The notes beneath the pieces were generated by a model. That model saw nothing but the letters and a program-made list of their open reading frames with translations, made no database searches and was not told the DNA's origin. A stretch of DNA of 64,000 bases from Serinus canaria. Taxonomy: Eukaryota > Chordata > Aves > Passeriformes > Fringillidae. Position numbers and translations under genes: made by a program. Shown here in pieces: positions 25,691-37,800 of this stretch (position 1 is its first letter; each line of letters starts with the position of its first letter). The DNA lies in assembly GCF_022539315.1 (NCBI RefSeq), contig NC_066316.1:11649108-11713107 (forward strand), read 5' to 3'.

Positions 25691-26649
25691 AGGGGAAGTC
25701 AGGAACTCAAGCAATCCAGGTCCTTACCAGTCAGACACAATCACAGCCACCCCTGTGGCTCAGAGTGGGTGTTTGACCCAGCCTGGGGGGGAATTCTGAT
25801 GGACTGCTGACTATTTTGAGGTGCCAGGTGTTGTCATGTTGACCTAGTTGGTCAAACATGTCCCAGGGACTGGTTCATCCCTTTTCATGCACATGCAGCT
25901 TGTATGGAGGTGAAAGAATATGTAGAGGCCTGGTAAAGAAAGGGGATTAATGGAGCAAGAGGAAAACTGTGGTGCACTTAAAATCTGCTGAAGGGGTTAC
26001 AATAGATGGGCAAAGGAAAAGATGCTGGTGGGATCTTCTGGAGGAAGGAGCTGTGGAAGTGTGGCAGAACTCCCATCAGGGGAGAGGAGCTGCACACATG
26101 GGGCATGTAATGGGCCCTGAGGGAAGGAGTCTGGAGCAAGAAAGTATAAAAGAGGAAAAGTGATTTTTATCTTCTGTGGGTAAATTGGAGCTTTAAATGG
26201 ACAACTTATCTGAATCTGTTACTAAAGATCTTCTGAGATGGAATTTCTAAAAACTCCATAGATAATTAAGTATCTTTACTGCTGAAAGCTTTTCCTAATA
26301 CCTACTCTTGCTGTAGCTGAAGTTCATTAGCTTTTTCCTGTCTTCCTTTGTCACGGGTAAGAGCTTTTTACACTGCTCTTTGCACAGACGAACACTCTTC
26401 TATGCTGCCTCTTAGCATTTTCCCTAAATCAAGCTAGCCCAAATTTTTGCAGAAAACTGGGATCTTTTTGCCACTCTCTGCTTCTCTCCAGGTGTTCCAT
26501 ACCTGCCCAGCAGCATGCTGGCCAAAAACCAAATGCACTCCTCTCACACAGTCCTTGCGAGCCCCAAGGGGAAGGGAAAGCTTACCTTACATAAAGCTTT
26601 ATTAATGTAAAACTAGGCCTTTTTCTCTTATCTAATACATTTCCAAACC
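25691..26649. other. non-coding, perhaps further old CR1 sequence
   Basis: The right part (about 26280-26649) has the look of the antisense 3' region of an old CR1 and leads straight into the clearer match that follows, but the similarity is too weak for me to call. A small inverted repeat, TTGACC/GGTCAA with a 5-nt loop, lies near 25838-25856. Confidence 0.35.
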
Positions 26650-27510
26650 TGTCCATTCAACACACATCCTATATTTTATCACCTGGGTCAGACACAAGTC
26701 ACAGAGAGACTGCATCCCTCCACAGAGAGGCATTGCTTGGGATTGTCCTCTGGCAATGTACTTTCTCTGGATATTTTTCAGGATGCTTTGGATTCCATTC
26801 TCTAATTTCTTTCACACTCTGTTTCTTAGGTTTCTTATGAGTATGTTCTAGGAGATAAGATCAGAAACCTTACTTAAGTCAAGAAATCTGATATTTATTG
26901 CAACACCTCTCTAAATGCAAGCTGCTTACCCTGCCAAGGAAAGCAACTAAATTGGTCTTGCAACATTTGTTCCTAGTGACTACTTATTGGCTGTTTCTAG
27001 TCTTTCTTTTTTTTTTTTTTCTTTTAATTGCCTATACATTCTTCAACTTTTTTTTTTTTTTTTTTGCTATTCCTTTAATAGCTGAAATTGTGTTATCTGT
27101 AATATTCTTTTTTCTACCTTACTGTACAGGAGCATTGTTTTTATCCCTCTGCAGTCTTTTGGGCCTCCTCTTATTTTTCAGAAATTCTCAAAGATAATCA
27201 CTAAGAAATCTGAGACTACTTTAGCCAGTTCTACAAAAATATTTTACAAGAAATTTAATCAGACCCAGCCACTTGGAAAACATCTTGCTTATCTTTATCT
27301 CAGTGTTCATGGCACCACTCTGAGAGATCATTCATCCTTATCTATAGGTGTTTAAATAAGTAAGCACCTTAATTACAGCTGACCTTTTTAATAAAGAATG
27401 AAATGAAAAAGGCACTGATGTTGAGATTAAGTTCACCATCTCAGCTTTCTCTGTTGCTTCTTGTATTAGAGCCCATATTGTGCTAACAGCTGCATTGTCC
27501 ATAAAACAAA
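26650..27510 (-). mobile_element. ancient CR1-like LINE relic (reverse transcriptase end, antisense)
   Basis: The plus strand resembles the antisense of the reverse-transcriptase 3' half of old amniote CR1/L3-type LINEs. Key stretches are CTTACTTAAGTCAAGAAATC at about 26871, GGAAAGCAACTAAATTGGTC at about 26938, and CAGTCTTTTGGGCC near 27151. Clearest of all are ATTCTCAAAGATAATCACTA at 27183 and GAGACTACTTTAGCCAGTTC. GCTGACCTTTTTAATAAAG lies near 27378. Two poly-T runs (around 27008-27020 and 27050-27065) interrupt it. Substitutions and indels are heavy and no reading frame survives. The copy is clearly much older than the CR1 tails elsewhere in the window. Borders are approximate. Confidence 0.7.
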
Positions 27511-29109
27511 GAGGAGGAAAGGACTTCCCAGACTCCCTGAACCCCTGGCAATTAAAAACCCATCCTATCACAATTTGGATCAATTTTTTCTGGAGGCACA
27601 AAAAATATGGCTGGGATGTGTTCAAGTACTTTGTATTACTTTGAGTCATCCTTGACAGGAAGGGTAAAAGGGGAATATGGGAATGTTTGCAAAGTGTCAG
27701 TCATGTCCCCAGTGCTGAAAGTAACGTGAGATTGGCACCAGATTCCAAAGTCCCAACTGCAAATGGCTCTAAAAAACCTGTTAGTCTGCCTTGAACAAAA
27801 AAAGCAATCTCTTTTTTATGCCATCTTTTTAAAGGTTTTTCATGTCATGCTCTGACATAAGAGAACATTAGCTACAATAGAGAATATCAATAAGCCTGAG
27901 TCCTGGGTGGGAATGTGATAGGAGCATAAAACAAGACTCCATAATTCTTAAATGTTTTGGCAAATGAAAATCAGCACTCACAAACTCTGTTGCTCACTGC
28001 ATGAGCAGCATACAACAAGGGCTTTTTCCTGATGCACTTGCAGTGCCAAACCCATTATTTTTCCCTTTCACATCCACAGTGCTCTCCAAGTGCAGATTTT
28101 GATAAAAGCCTAAACGAGCATGAATTTACTCATTTATTTATTATTTATTTACAAATTTATTACCATTTATAGAAGGGCCAGACATTCAACAGTTTTGTTT
28201 CTGACTCATGCATGGATATGCCTTTTATTGCCAAGGGTAAGGTATGTGGTCATCAGGTCAAATGGGAAAATCTCACAGGATTTGTGTAATACCAGAGGAA
28301 AACAGCACAAAGGGCAAGTATTAGCTCTGACATTTCCCTAAGAATAAAAGGAAAGAAAAAAAGGCTGCAAAGGCCTTTAACATGACTTTATCATCTTGAA
28401 TAGATCCTACAACAGTCTGGACTTCTTAGGAGGCTGCAAGAAAGCTGCAAGCACTGAAGGAATTGAGAGCAGTGGAGCACTTGAGAATTTACTGCATTGA
28501 TGCTGAACCAATAATTTTAAAGAATAATGTTTCTGGAATTTCTATTGTGTAAAGTAAGAAAGATGCTTTAAAAACACATATATGTGTATGCATGGGGAGA
28601 AATCCTGTTTCTGCTGAACTCCTTAATCTCTTATCCTTTCTGGAAAAATTGATTTTAGGGAAGGAATGTTCAAAGGCATCTTCTTGCAATGATGTCTGTT
28701 GTGAGGGAGAAGGGAATAGGGCAAGATTTCCCTCACAGCTTCATGGTGTGGGATGCTGAGAAGGCTGAATTTCAAACCTGGTGGATGCCCTGAGTCTCTG
28801 GTTGCCCAGAGAACAAATGGTGCTTTGGTCTTCTCAGCCTCCTGCCCCTGAGCTGCTGCATCCTCCTGGTGGTGGAACTCCAACACATCTGTAGGATTGC
28901 AGGCTACTCACCATTTGTAGGGAATGGAATAGCTGAGGGGGAGGGGGAAAGGAAAGGACATGTGTAAGCAGTATTCCAGGCTCCTGTAAAATGTCTACTG
29001 CTGTGCCAGATGGGAAAATATTAGATAAACTTACAGTAACTTAATTAAATTAGGATGAACTTAGGAAAATTATGAAGTGGTGGTGAAAGGTGGTCCAGAA
29101 GAAGCTGGC
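27511..29109. other. non-coding spacer between two CR1 relics
   Basis: No gene was recognised. A short TTTA-rich run (CATTTATTTATTATTTATTT) lies at about 28130-28150. The sequence at 28620-28920 is richer in GC with a minus-strand frame of 87 codons that I regard as chance. Confidence 0.4.
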
Positions 29110-29880
29110 AAGAGGCCATGCTGAAGAGGGAACTCTCATGGAGTGTCTAGCAAAGTACAATTATCATATTATGGAACAATAATCCAAGAAATAAATAAAT
29201 ACTTATAATAATTATTTAATATTTTCATCAGTGACCTCAGTACCAAAAAGTAGGAGAGAATTAATGCCTTTTTTTTTTCTGGTGGTGCAGATGTGGGACA
29301 CATTACCAGTAAAAATGTGAATTAGCATATTATATAGAAATAATTAGATGACCTTGAGATCAGGAACCATTTAAATGTGATGGAACATTATAGTACAAAA
29401 TGCAAAGATATGCACTTTGGGACCATGAACAAGAATTTCAGGCATTAACTGGTGCTTGAGCTGGGAGCAGTGAGAGAGCCAGGTCGTGTGTTTGAGTCAG
29501 CTGCAGACATAGTTATGAAAAAGCTCATTGGGGTCATAAGTTATTAAATTCTTCCTTTAGTGTAGTGACTTCCATGCTGTGTACAAGGCTCTATCTGAAA
29601 TACTCTTGTGTGCATCTCTTTGTATAATCTCACAAAAATTAATTAAAGATGGAATGAGTGAGATGGGCACAACGGTCTCAGCAGGCTGTCTTATGAAAGG
29701 AAATCAAAAGCGTGGTTTCTTCAAGCAGGAAAAAAACAAGGCTGAGAGAGGATATGACTGATATCTACAGATTTACCAGAGGAGGGGGCACTAAAGGAGG
29801 GAGGAGAGGAAAACAGTTCTTTGAGCAGAAACTACAGTGTTGACACAAGAGCGCTTTCATGTGTAAAAACAGGAAGAGCA
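29110..29880 (+). mobile_element. ancient CR1-like LINE relic (3' half, sense)
   Basis: A decayed sense-strand CR1. TTATTTAATATTTTCATCAG followed by TGACCTCAGTACCAAAAAGT and GGAGAGAATTAATGCC matches the 'LFNIFISDLS' region of CR1-type reverse transcriptase. GTGCAGATGTGGGACACATT fits the following 'ADDT' region. AATGCAAAGATATGCACTTT matches the 'kCkvmhf' segment. GGCTGAGAGAGGATATGACT and GATATCTACAG match the later 'rlrgDmievyk' segment. Frames are broken throughout. With the relic at 26650-27510 it forms an opposed pair of similarly old copies about 1.6 kb apart. Confidence 0.75.
29783..29793 (+). promoter_or_regulatory. weak CTCF-core-like word
   Basis: AGGGGGCACTA differs by one base from the 3' half of the CTCF core (AGGGGGCGCTA). 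The upstream half of the motif does not fit well, so occupancy is doubtful. It lies inside the old CR1 relic. Confidence 0.15.
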
Positions 29881-32800
29881 ATTGTGAGTTTTCCCATGGT
29901 ACAGATGGTGTGACTCTTGCAACTTGTTTTTAGGATAGGAATTGAGGAGTTTAATCAAGATTTTATGAAATCATGTGACCTAGGACAGCAGAAGGCTGCA
30001 GGCACATGTCCATCTCACTCCTGTGCTCAAAACTTCATTGTGGACATCCCCATTCTCTCCACACCCCTGATCCCCCTCTCTTTTTTTTTTGTTTCTTCCT
30101 GCTTGCTCCCATCTCCAAAGCTGCCCAGATATATCTTATTTCTTTTATTTGCATCACTTATTTTGCAAATAGTTTGAGGACTTTTTTCCTGAGATAAACT
30201 TGCCTTAGAGAGGGGACAAAGATTCCTGAACTTCACTCAGCCTTGTAGAGACATACAAGAGCTGCACTGACTGTGTTGCCTGCTTTTCTGATGGAAAAGA
30301 AATTCTCCTTCACACTGGGTCTGACTTTTCAGTTCACAGACAAGAGGAGGGAGATGCACTGAAGGTTTGAAGCAGAATTTAGACATCATACTGCTCAGTT
30401 ACTAGAAACTCTGATGCTTTTGCCTAACATCAGAGAAAAGCTCCTTGTTTTAATATTCAGATAGGTCCATAAAGTAGTTATTGTTTTCCTGGCCATACAA
30501 AGCATGCTGCCATATGTTCACAGTCAGAAATGGCATGAAGTACGAGTCATAATGGTTTTTATTTATGACAGTTTCAGGGATCCAGGGCTCTAGCTATAAT
30601 GGCTCAGCAGGTTTCCACAGCTCAGCTGTGAGTAGACCTAATTCAGATTCATTCAGAGTGTGCCTTCAGTCAAAGGCAGTAGCAAATAGAAAAGATACTG
30701 CTGATAAATTGCAGATAGAAAAAATTTAAAATCAATATAACAATTACAGTTGATCCAATCAGAAACAAGTAGAGAAATTAAGAGAAGTTCAAGAAAGAAC
30801 AAGGGGATAAAATCCACCTTGATTAGTACTAAGTGTGTAGTGCTTATCACAAGATTCAGATACTTTGATATTATGCAGCAGAATAAAGAATACAGGGAAA
30901 AATTCTGCTGAGGAGGAAACTATGTACACTCAAGGATAAGTGGTTTGCAGAGACAGGAGTGGTTTCAGAAAGTACCAACCATGGCATCATATTCAGCTCT
31001 GTCTTGCACCACTTTTCTCTTTCCCACTGTTGCTCCTGTGGGATTTTTTTTCAGTCAGTTGCCAGCTCAGAAGTCAATAAACTACAAACTCAGTACCTAA
31101 AAAGAGAGAGATTACTAAGAGGTTTTGCTCTGCCCAAAAGGAACATCTGCTGCAGGCTTGCCAGGTTACAGAATGCAGAGCAGCCCATTCAGCGCTGTGC
31201 TGGAATGGCCAGAAGCCCTTCCTACTGTCATGATCTCTGCATGGGGCAAAAGAGTATTTGTTGTTTCTGCCAAGGGTTTAGCAAGCCTTGTTTAAAATTT
31301 AGTGTCACTTTGCAGGAAGAACTGCAACCTCTCAGGAGTTATAGGTAGAGGAAATGAGTTCTGTTGCACCATGTGATGGCATCCCCATCAGCAGGGCAAA
31401 GGCTCGAGGGGTAGTGGGAGAAAACTACCCTAAAGGGAGGAGCATGTTGCCTTTTGAATGTTTGTTCAGAAAGGTTTAAATCTAACATATTACCAATATG
31501 TTTAACTCATATTCAACCCTTTTTGACTGTGTAGTTGTGTTTACTTGAGCCTTTTACCTAGCAGAGGGGAAATCAGCTCACCAGCAGCAGCCTGCTCAGA
31601 AGCCCTGTGAGCTTGCTGGGATCTATAAGAGCAAAGAAATAAAATTGTTCCCAAGAATACACTGCTCACATCTCAGCCATGTCCTGTCTCTTTTCTGCTC
31701 CTTGGTTGTTCCTCTCTGTCAGAAGGAAGGATTAGCCCTTGCCTAGCAATAGCCTGTGGCCTCTTGGCAAAATCACAGGGTTTTTGGGCTGAACCCCAGG
31801 TGCCCAGGGTTTGTGATGAACCAGGGTGCAGTTCCCATTTAGGCTGACACAGACTTTTCTCCTCCCACTCCAGTCTAGGTGAAAGCATTCAGTTTAGGAT
31901 GTGTTCTCCAGGACTCTGATCCAGGGGAAGCCACAGACTTGCTGGAAGTCAGACTATGTTGTTTGCTGTTGTTGAGTAAACTGGGATCCAGTCACCCAAC
32001 TTGGGCACAGCTTGACTCCCTGCTGGGGTGAGACCTGTGTGTGCAGTATCCCTTTCTCATAGTGACTTCTAAGGAGGGGGGATGGGGAAATAAGTCCAAG
32101 TGCAGAGAGTGTGAGTTCATTCTACAGGTCCAAAATAGCTGCTCTGAGTTCAGGGGTGGCTGCTGGCAGCCCTTGACTGCTGGACACTGGCTGTAAATAG
32201 AGTAGGTCCTCACTTCAATTCTCAAACTGGTATTTGAGCAGCAGTAGTAAGCAGGCAGGTATTCATCCCTTGTTCTCTCACTGACATGTGTGATGTAGAT
32301 GGTTTGATACTGACTGTTTCCCCTGCTGGTCACCCTGGAGTGTAATTAATAGCCAGGATGCCAGTTTGCCTCCTAATCTACTTCAGTGCTTGCTTAAATA
32401 ATAAATTATCCCTTCCTTGGATTTTGCAAAAAGGCCAGAATTTAGCACTTGTTCTTGAATGTGAAATACTGTATCTTGTCAATGGACACTTGAATTTAGC
32501 TGAGCTCAACCTAACACGGTACTTTACTGTAATCCAGTCATGATAACTAGGAATTAATTTTGTCTGTGTTGCCTGCCATATAAAAGTAAACTTTGACAAG
32601 CCACAGATGCCTAATTCTATAAATTCATCACTGACTTTGTATGAAACCTGAAGTGATTGAAACAAAACAGAAATATTTATGGGTGTCTGAAATCTGTCTG
32701 ATAGACTGGGATCTGTAGAGTCATTGCTTCCCTGCAGGAAATGTCCCATTCCCTGTATCAGCAGCCAAGTGCAGTTGAATACAATTTGTGTAAGAAAGAA

Positions 32801-34837
32801 AAAAATAATAATCTATAGGACACATGCAGCTTTTTTTGGCTAAATTCTGATGAAGTATTACTGTGTTTTTTTTCCCCCAGGCTGCTGATGCAGAAGCATA
32901 TACCCCTAATTTCTAGAGCAGAACTAGGTCTCCTGGGAGCCTGCATCTTTATTGCCATGTAACTCTTGTTGTAGGCTCTTCTGCCAATCTACCAACACAA
33001 ACAATAATATCAAATATAGCATAGGTTTTGCTGCACCTTGAAAATAATTGAAATCAGGATTAGCTTGACTAGCTGTTTCTTCCATTAGCAAAATGGAGAA
33101 AAAATTGACTCAAATGTAAAAATCTGGTGGTTCATAGTTTGTGCTTAAATTCACAGAACTAAGTGACACACACCCTGGACTGGGTTATTCCTGACAGGAA
33201 GACAGCAGGTGCCATTTCCATGCATTCTGCAGGCACTACTCCTTGAATTTGGGATGAGTGAAAGGAGGGATTCCTCTTCATCCGCCTCCAGGTGCCAGCT
33301 CCTCCAAGAGGGAAGAGGCAGAAAAGCAGTGATAGAGACTTGGCTCCCAATGCTTGCCAAGCACAGAGAAAGAGCAGGATGCACCCCCTTTGCTCCAGGA
33401 AAACCTGTCAGGCAAGGCTGCCTTCAGACAGGAGCCATACCCAGACTCCCTGGGGACCAAAGAGATTTTTGGGTTGGTTTTTTTTTTTGTCCCACAGTGT
33501 GGGCTGCAATGTGAAAGCTATACCCAGGGCTCAATCTGCTTACTTCAAACATCCAATATCCTCACTGCTTTGCCAGGAAGGATTATACATTTTTCACAAA
33601 GTGAGCAAGTATGCTTTCAGAGAAAAAATATTTCCATGGCTACAGATCCTTCTCACACCATAGAATTGCTTATGCAACTCAGCTAGCACAGAGCTAATGA
33701 AATGAGAGGAAGTAATTAAATGAAAGGATGGCTGGGTGTTTGATGTCAAATTTCTGTTTTACACCTGAGACCCTAAGGAACTGTCTCAGGTGGCCAGGAA
33801 TGCTGTCAAAGTTTGTATTTTGCATGAAGATTGCACTCCATTTTTGATCCTGTGGGTTTTTGCTGCTGCATTGTGCACAGAAGTGGCCCTTGTGCAGTTT
33901 TGTAATTGCAGTTAGTCCATATGCTGTGTTGTGCACTCATCTCACATGGAAGGAAACATACCTGTTATGAAAACAGAAGTTTGACTCACATTGCTAGCAT
34001 GAAAGTGTAAAATTGTAGAGGATCTGAATAGCCCTAAAATACCAAAAGGCATTTATCCCCTTGTGCAGTACTTTTGCAATGTGAATACTGGAATTTAAAT
34101 CTCCCTGGCATCAACAGATGATGGTGCAGGGAATATCTGGCAGATAGTTTTTGCCTGTAGGGCACATCCTCTTGGTGCCTAGACTTCCATATTTTCTCTG
34201 AGATTTTCTGCAATATGGATCATGAGAGCAACAGAAAATTTCTTTTTTTCTCCCTAAGCTAAATTGTAGTTTTATCAGGTAAAGTATACCAGGTCAATAT
34301 AAAGGACTGTGAGACTCTAAGTGGGTTCTTAAGCATCAAATTCTTGCTGTTGGTTTATCTTTAATCACTTTTTAAAATTGCTTTCATAGCCATGCAGACT
34401 AGGTAAGTAGGAAGAAGTGCTCAGAATTTCTGTTCAACTTTGAAACCCTGCCAAACACTTTTTAAATACCTCCCATCATTTCCCTTAATCCTGCCATTGT
34501 AGTGAACCTAAGATGGTTTTCCCTTTAATTTAACGAGGTGAAGGCATTTCTCAAGGATTAGATATTAGTGTGACATACATTTGTAACTTTAAAAATATCT
34601 GGCAAGCTAGAAAGAAATTCTGTGTTAATTGAAGGACAGCTTCAATAAAGATAAAATGAAAGACTCCTCCTAATGGTGTAAGCATGCACCAAAACAGATG
34701 GAAGAGACATTTCACCAACATCTTCTAAGTACAAATAAGTAAATGTGACAATATTAATTTGAGGGAAAGGACATGATTAGTACCCTTTGACTTTTTTTTT
34801 TTTTTTTGGTGGCAGCTGAGTCTAATGTATCCTATTT
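29881..34837. other. non-coding, no recognised feature
   Basis: Mixed unique sequence with short pyrimidine runs (30079-30090, 33478-33488, 34793-34807). A strong acceptor-like tract ending in CAG lies at about 32865-32880 and is followed by only 11 open codons. The overlapping frames at 33151-33686 on both strands reflect locally higher GC and match nothing I know. Confidence 0.4.
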
Positions 34838-34866
34838 ATATGACTGTGAAGAGCTTCCAGTCATAT
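34838..34866. repeat. 29-bp near-perfect palindrome (hairpin)
   Basis: ATATGACTG (34838-34846) plus GAAG (34848-34851) pairs with CTTC (34854-34857) plus CAGTCATAT (34858-34866). This gives a 13-bp stem with a single bulged T at 34847 and a 2-nt centre. Nothing in the flanks suggests a transposon end or a terminator function, which would not be expected in vertebrate DNA in any case. Confidence 0.75.
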
Positions 34867-37800
34867 TGTAATGATTTCTAAGGGCCAATTTGAAAGAGAT
34901 TGCACTATGAGTGTCAAGTTGACAGGCTCACATCCTCTCCTTGATGTGAAGTGCTAAGTTCATGAAGATGTCAATGTGTTGCCTTGCCAAGTCTCCCAGC
35001 TGGAGAGTAATACTGCATAATAGTCATGAGACTTCAGATCCAACATTATCAGCTCAACCATTGCAGGGAAAACCACAGCACAAGAAAGTAATTTTCAGAT
35101 AAGTTACCTTCAATGGCAGTATCGGAATTGATTTCACATCGCTGGGCAGATGCACAAAATTCACGCTTGCTCTTTCAAGTCAAATAATGTTCCTGGTAAC
35201 AGTCAGTGGAGGCTTTGCCTGGGCTGGCAAAAAAATCATGAACTCAAAGCAATTTCAGGCTGTTTCAGGAGATGTGCGTACATTAGCACAGAGGAGTAGC
35301 ATACCTATCTACACTGCAGTTCTAACATTCTCCTGGTTTACTTACAATATTAGTCTGAGCTGTGATCAGCAGGGGTTATCTGAATTGGAAGCTCCTTGAT
35401 TAAAAGGAAAGATGGGCCAAGCACTGCTGTAATTTGAAAGCTCTTGACAACTGGTCTGAAAATGCCTCCTCTCTTCTGTGTCTGAGCAAAACATTGTCTG
35501 AGTCAGGGCACATTGTGAAGTCAAGGCACACGACGGGATTCAGTCTTTTCCCTCAAAAGAGCCCCGGAAATTAGCGGTACAGTATGTGAGAACTGAAAGG
35601 GTATAGAGCTTATGTGATTGGATTTACTTGTGATGGGAAGTCTTCAATTTGGATGGTTGCTTTGGAGATGTGCTCTGAAGCTGTGCTGAGTGTGCCTATC
35701 CTTGTGAACAGGAGCCATCACCCTCTTAATAGCACTTGTATCCATCTAATGAGTCAATCAATCAATACCAGCTCAAAGAGCTGTGTTCTGAATGCTGACC
35801 AGTTGGGGATTTTTCCTTGCTTCACAGTGAGGGTGTTTTCTGTATGAAACTTTTGCCATTGTATTTAATTTGTACTTGTTACAATGCAAATTCTGCTGAA
35901 GTGCACTCCTCACAATAGGCAGCCTGAAAGTTGTCACCAGGCTTGGCTCTCCGAGGCACTGTTTGCTAAGCAGAGGAAATTGTCCAGTTTGCCAATGCCA
36001 AGGTAATAAAACAATGTAGGTAAAGTCCAGAGTGTGACTTTTGTCTCCCTTGGGTAGTGACCTTAAAGTCTTTGATCTGTTCCACATCATATTCCTGTCT
36101 AGAAGGGACACTTTGACTGCTGCAGTGTGACAATATTTTATCTTTTACCTAAAAAAGAACATGGGGATGGCATTTTCCATGCTGTTTAGGCCAACAAGAG
36201 TCATTCCCAGATCTTCTGGGGTGACCATTGCAAAGGCAGTGCTAGACTGGTCCAAAGGCTCTCTCCTTTCAGCAAGTGCAAAGGAGAACTAATATATTTG
36301 TGTTTCTGTGAGAAGTCATTAGAAATCCTCTACCATTTCTCAGTCCTGTCTTTTGGGACTGAAAGGAACAAATATGGGGAGTCTTGGAGTAGGATAGTTT
36401 CCTGTCAGCCAATGAATGCTTCTTTTAAATTCTCACATTTCAGCTTCTTGCTTTTCCTAACAAGCAGCCTTTTGGAGCCACAGCAGCTGGTTCCCCCTCA
36501 GGGTTGGATGTAGGCATCTTTGCAACGTGTCTGGGAGAGGAAGAAGTGTTGGCTCCACCACAAGAGTCTAAACTTTGCTACACTCGGCTTCAATTCCTAA
36601 ATAATTGATGTCTACAATCTTCCACCCAACAGTGTTCTTTGTGCACTGGGATTCCATCAGTGAAAAGTCCTCATGCTAGAATTATGGGCTGGCTAAGAAA
36701 GCAAAACACCCTAGCAGGAGGAGACTTTTCTGGTTGCCTTGTAACTCTGAGAGTCCTGAGACTTTGAAATGTATAATGCTTTATCCTTGAACTTTAACCA
36801 AGCAACCATCCAGCCTCTCCTGGATCTAGCAAGGAATTTACTCTGGTTAAGGCCTTTGAGAGATTCTGTAGTAGAATTATCTGCTCCTAACTTTGCTAAT
36901 GTACCATGAGACTTCCTTTCATGAGACTTTCCTCTCACTCTAGTAATTTGTCTTCTCTGTAGCTTTTGGGCTTTTGCTGGAGCACACAAAGCAGGTAACA
37001 TGATCTTTGACACAACTCCAATAACACTTGGAAGATTCTTGTCTAATTTGCTGCAGACATATTAGAAAAACAAGGAATAAGTGTAGGTAATTAAGGAAAA
37101 TGCATGATTACTTGTCCTCATGCAGACGTCAGATTAAAATAATGAACATTATTTCATTGGAAATGTTTCCCTTTGTTTACTTGTAAAATATTCCAGGCAA
37201 ATAAATTTGATAAGCTGTGCTGAGGGTTGGTGAGTTATGAGAATGGAAGTTTCATTGCTGTCCTGGTCCCAGAAGACAGTATCTTTATTACCTTTTGGTT
37301 CAGATTCTGGGCATAATATTATGTTTAAAAACATACATCAAGCAGAAAGGCAATAGTTTTTATGTAAAGTGTGCTGCTTTTAAAAGACGTAGAAAACCGA
37401 GTTGTTTTTTTTCATATGGATAGGAAAACCCATTAGAAAAATTGGAGTGATTCACTTTCTGTGCATTAAACCCTTGCTGCACCTTGCTGTGACACTTCAT
37501 GCTAGAAGACTCACGTTTATGTGACCCATAAGTTTTCTAAACCACCTGCACTAGAGCAGTTTTTCTAAGCAACAAACGCAGGGTCTCCATTTTTGTGTTC
37601 TCATGAGCAGCACCCTGGGTGGCAGGAAGAAATCCATTAGCCAGCCCCTAAGATGGCATGATGAATTCCCTCCCTCCTGAAATCACCCCCAACCCCACCT
37701 TGGAGCCATTTGGGAGAGCACCAGATGAATACAGACACGCTAAATCCTTCTGCACCTTACGAGGCATTGACTTCCTAATGGAAAATGTTTTCCAAGGTGA

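Noticed and set aside
32863..32916. Acceptor-like tract followed by 11 open codons and a stop
   Set aside because: Too short to separate from chance; no upstream exon or product can be named.
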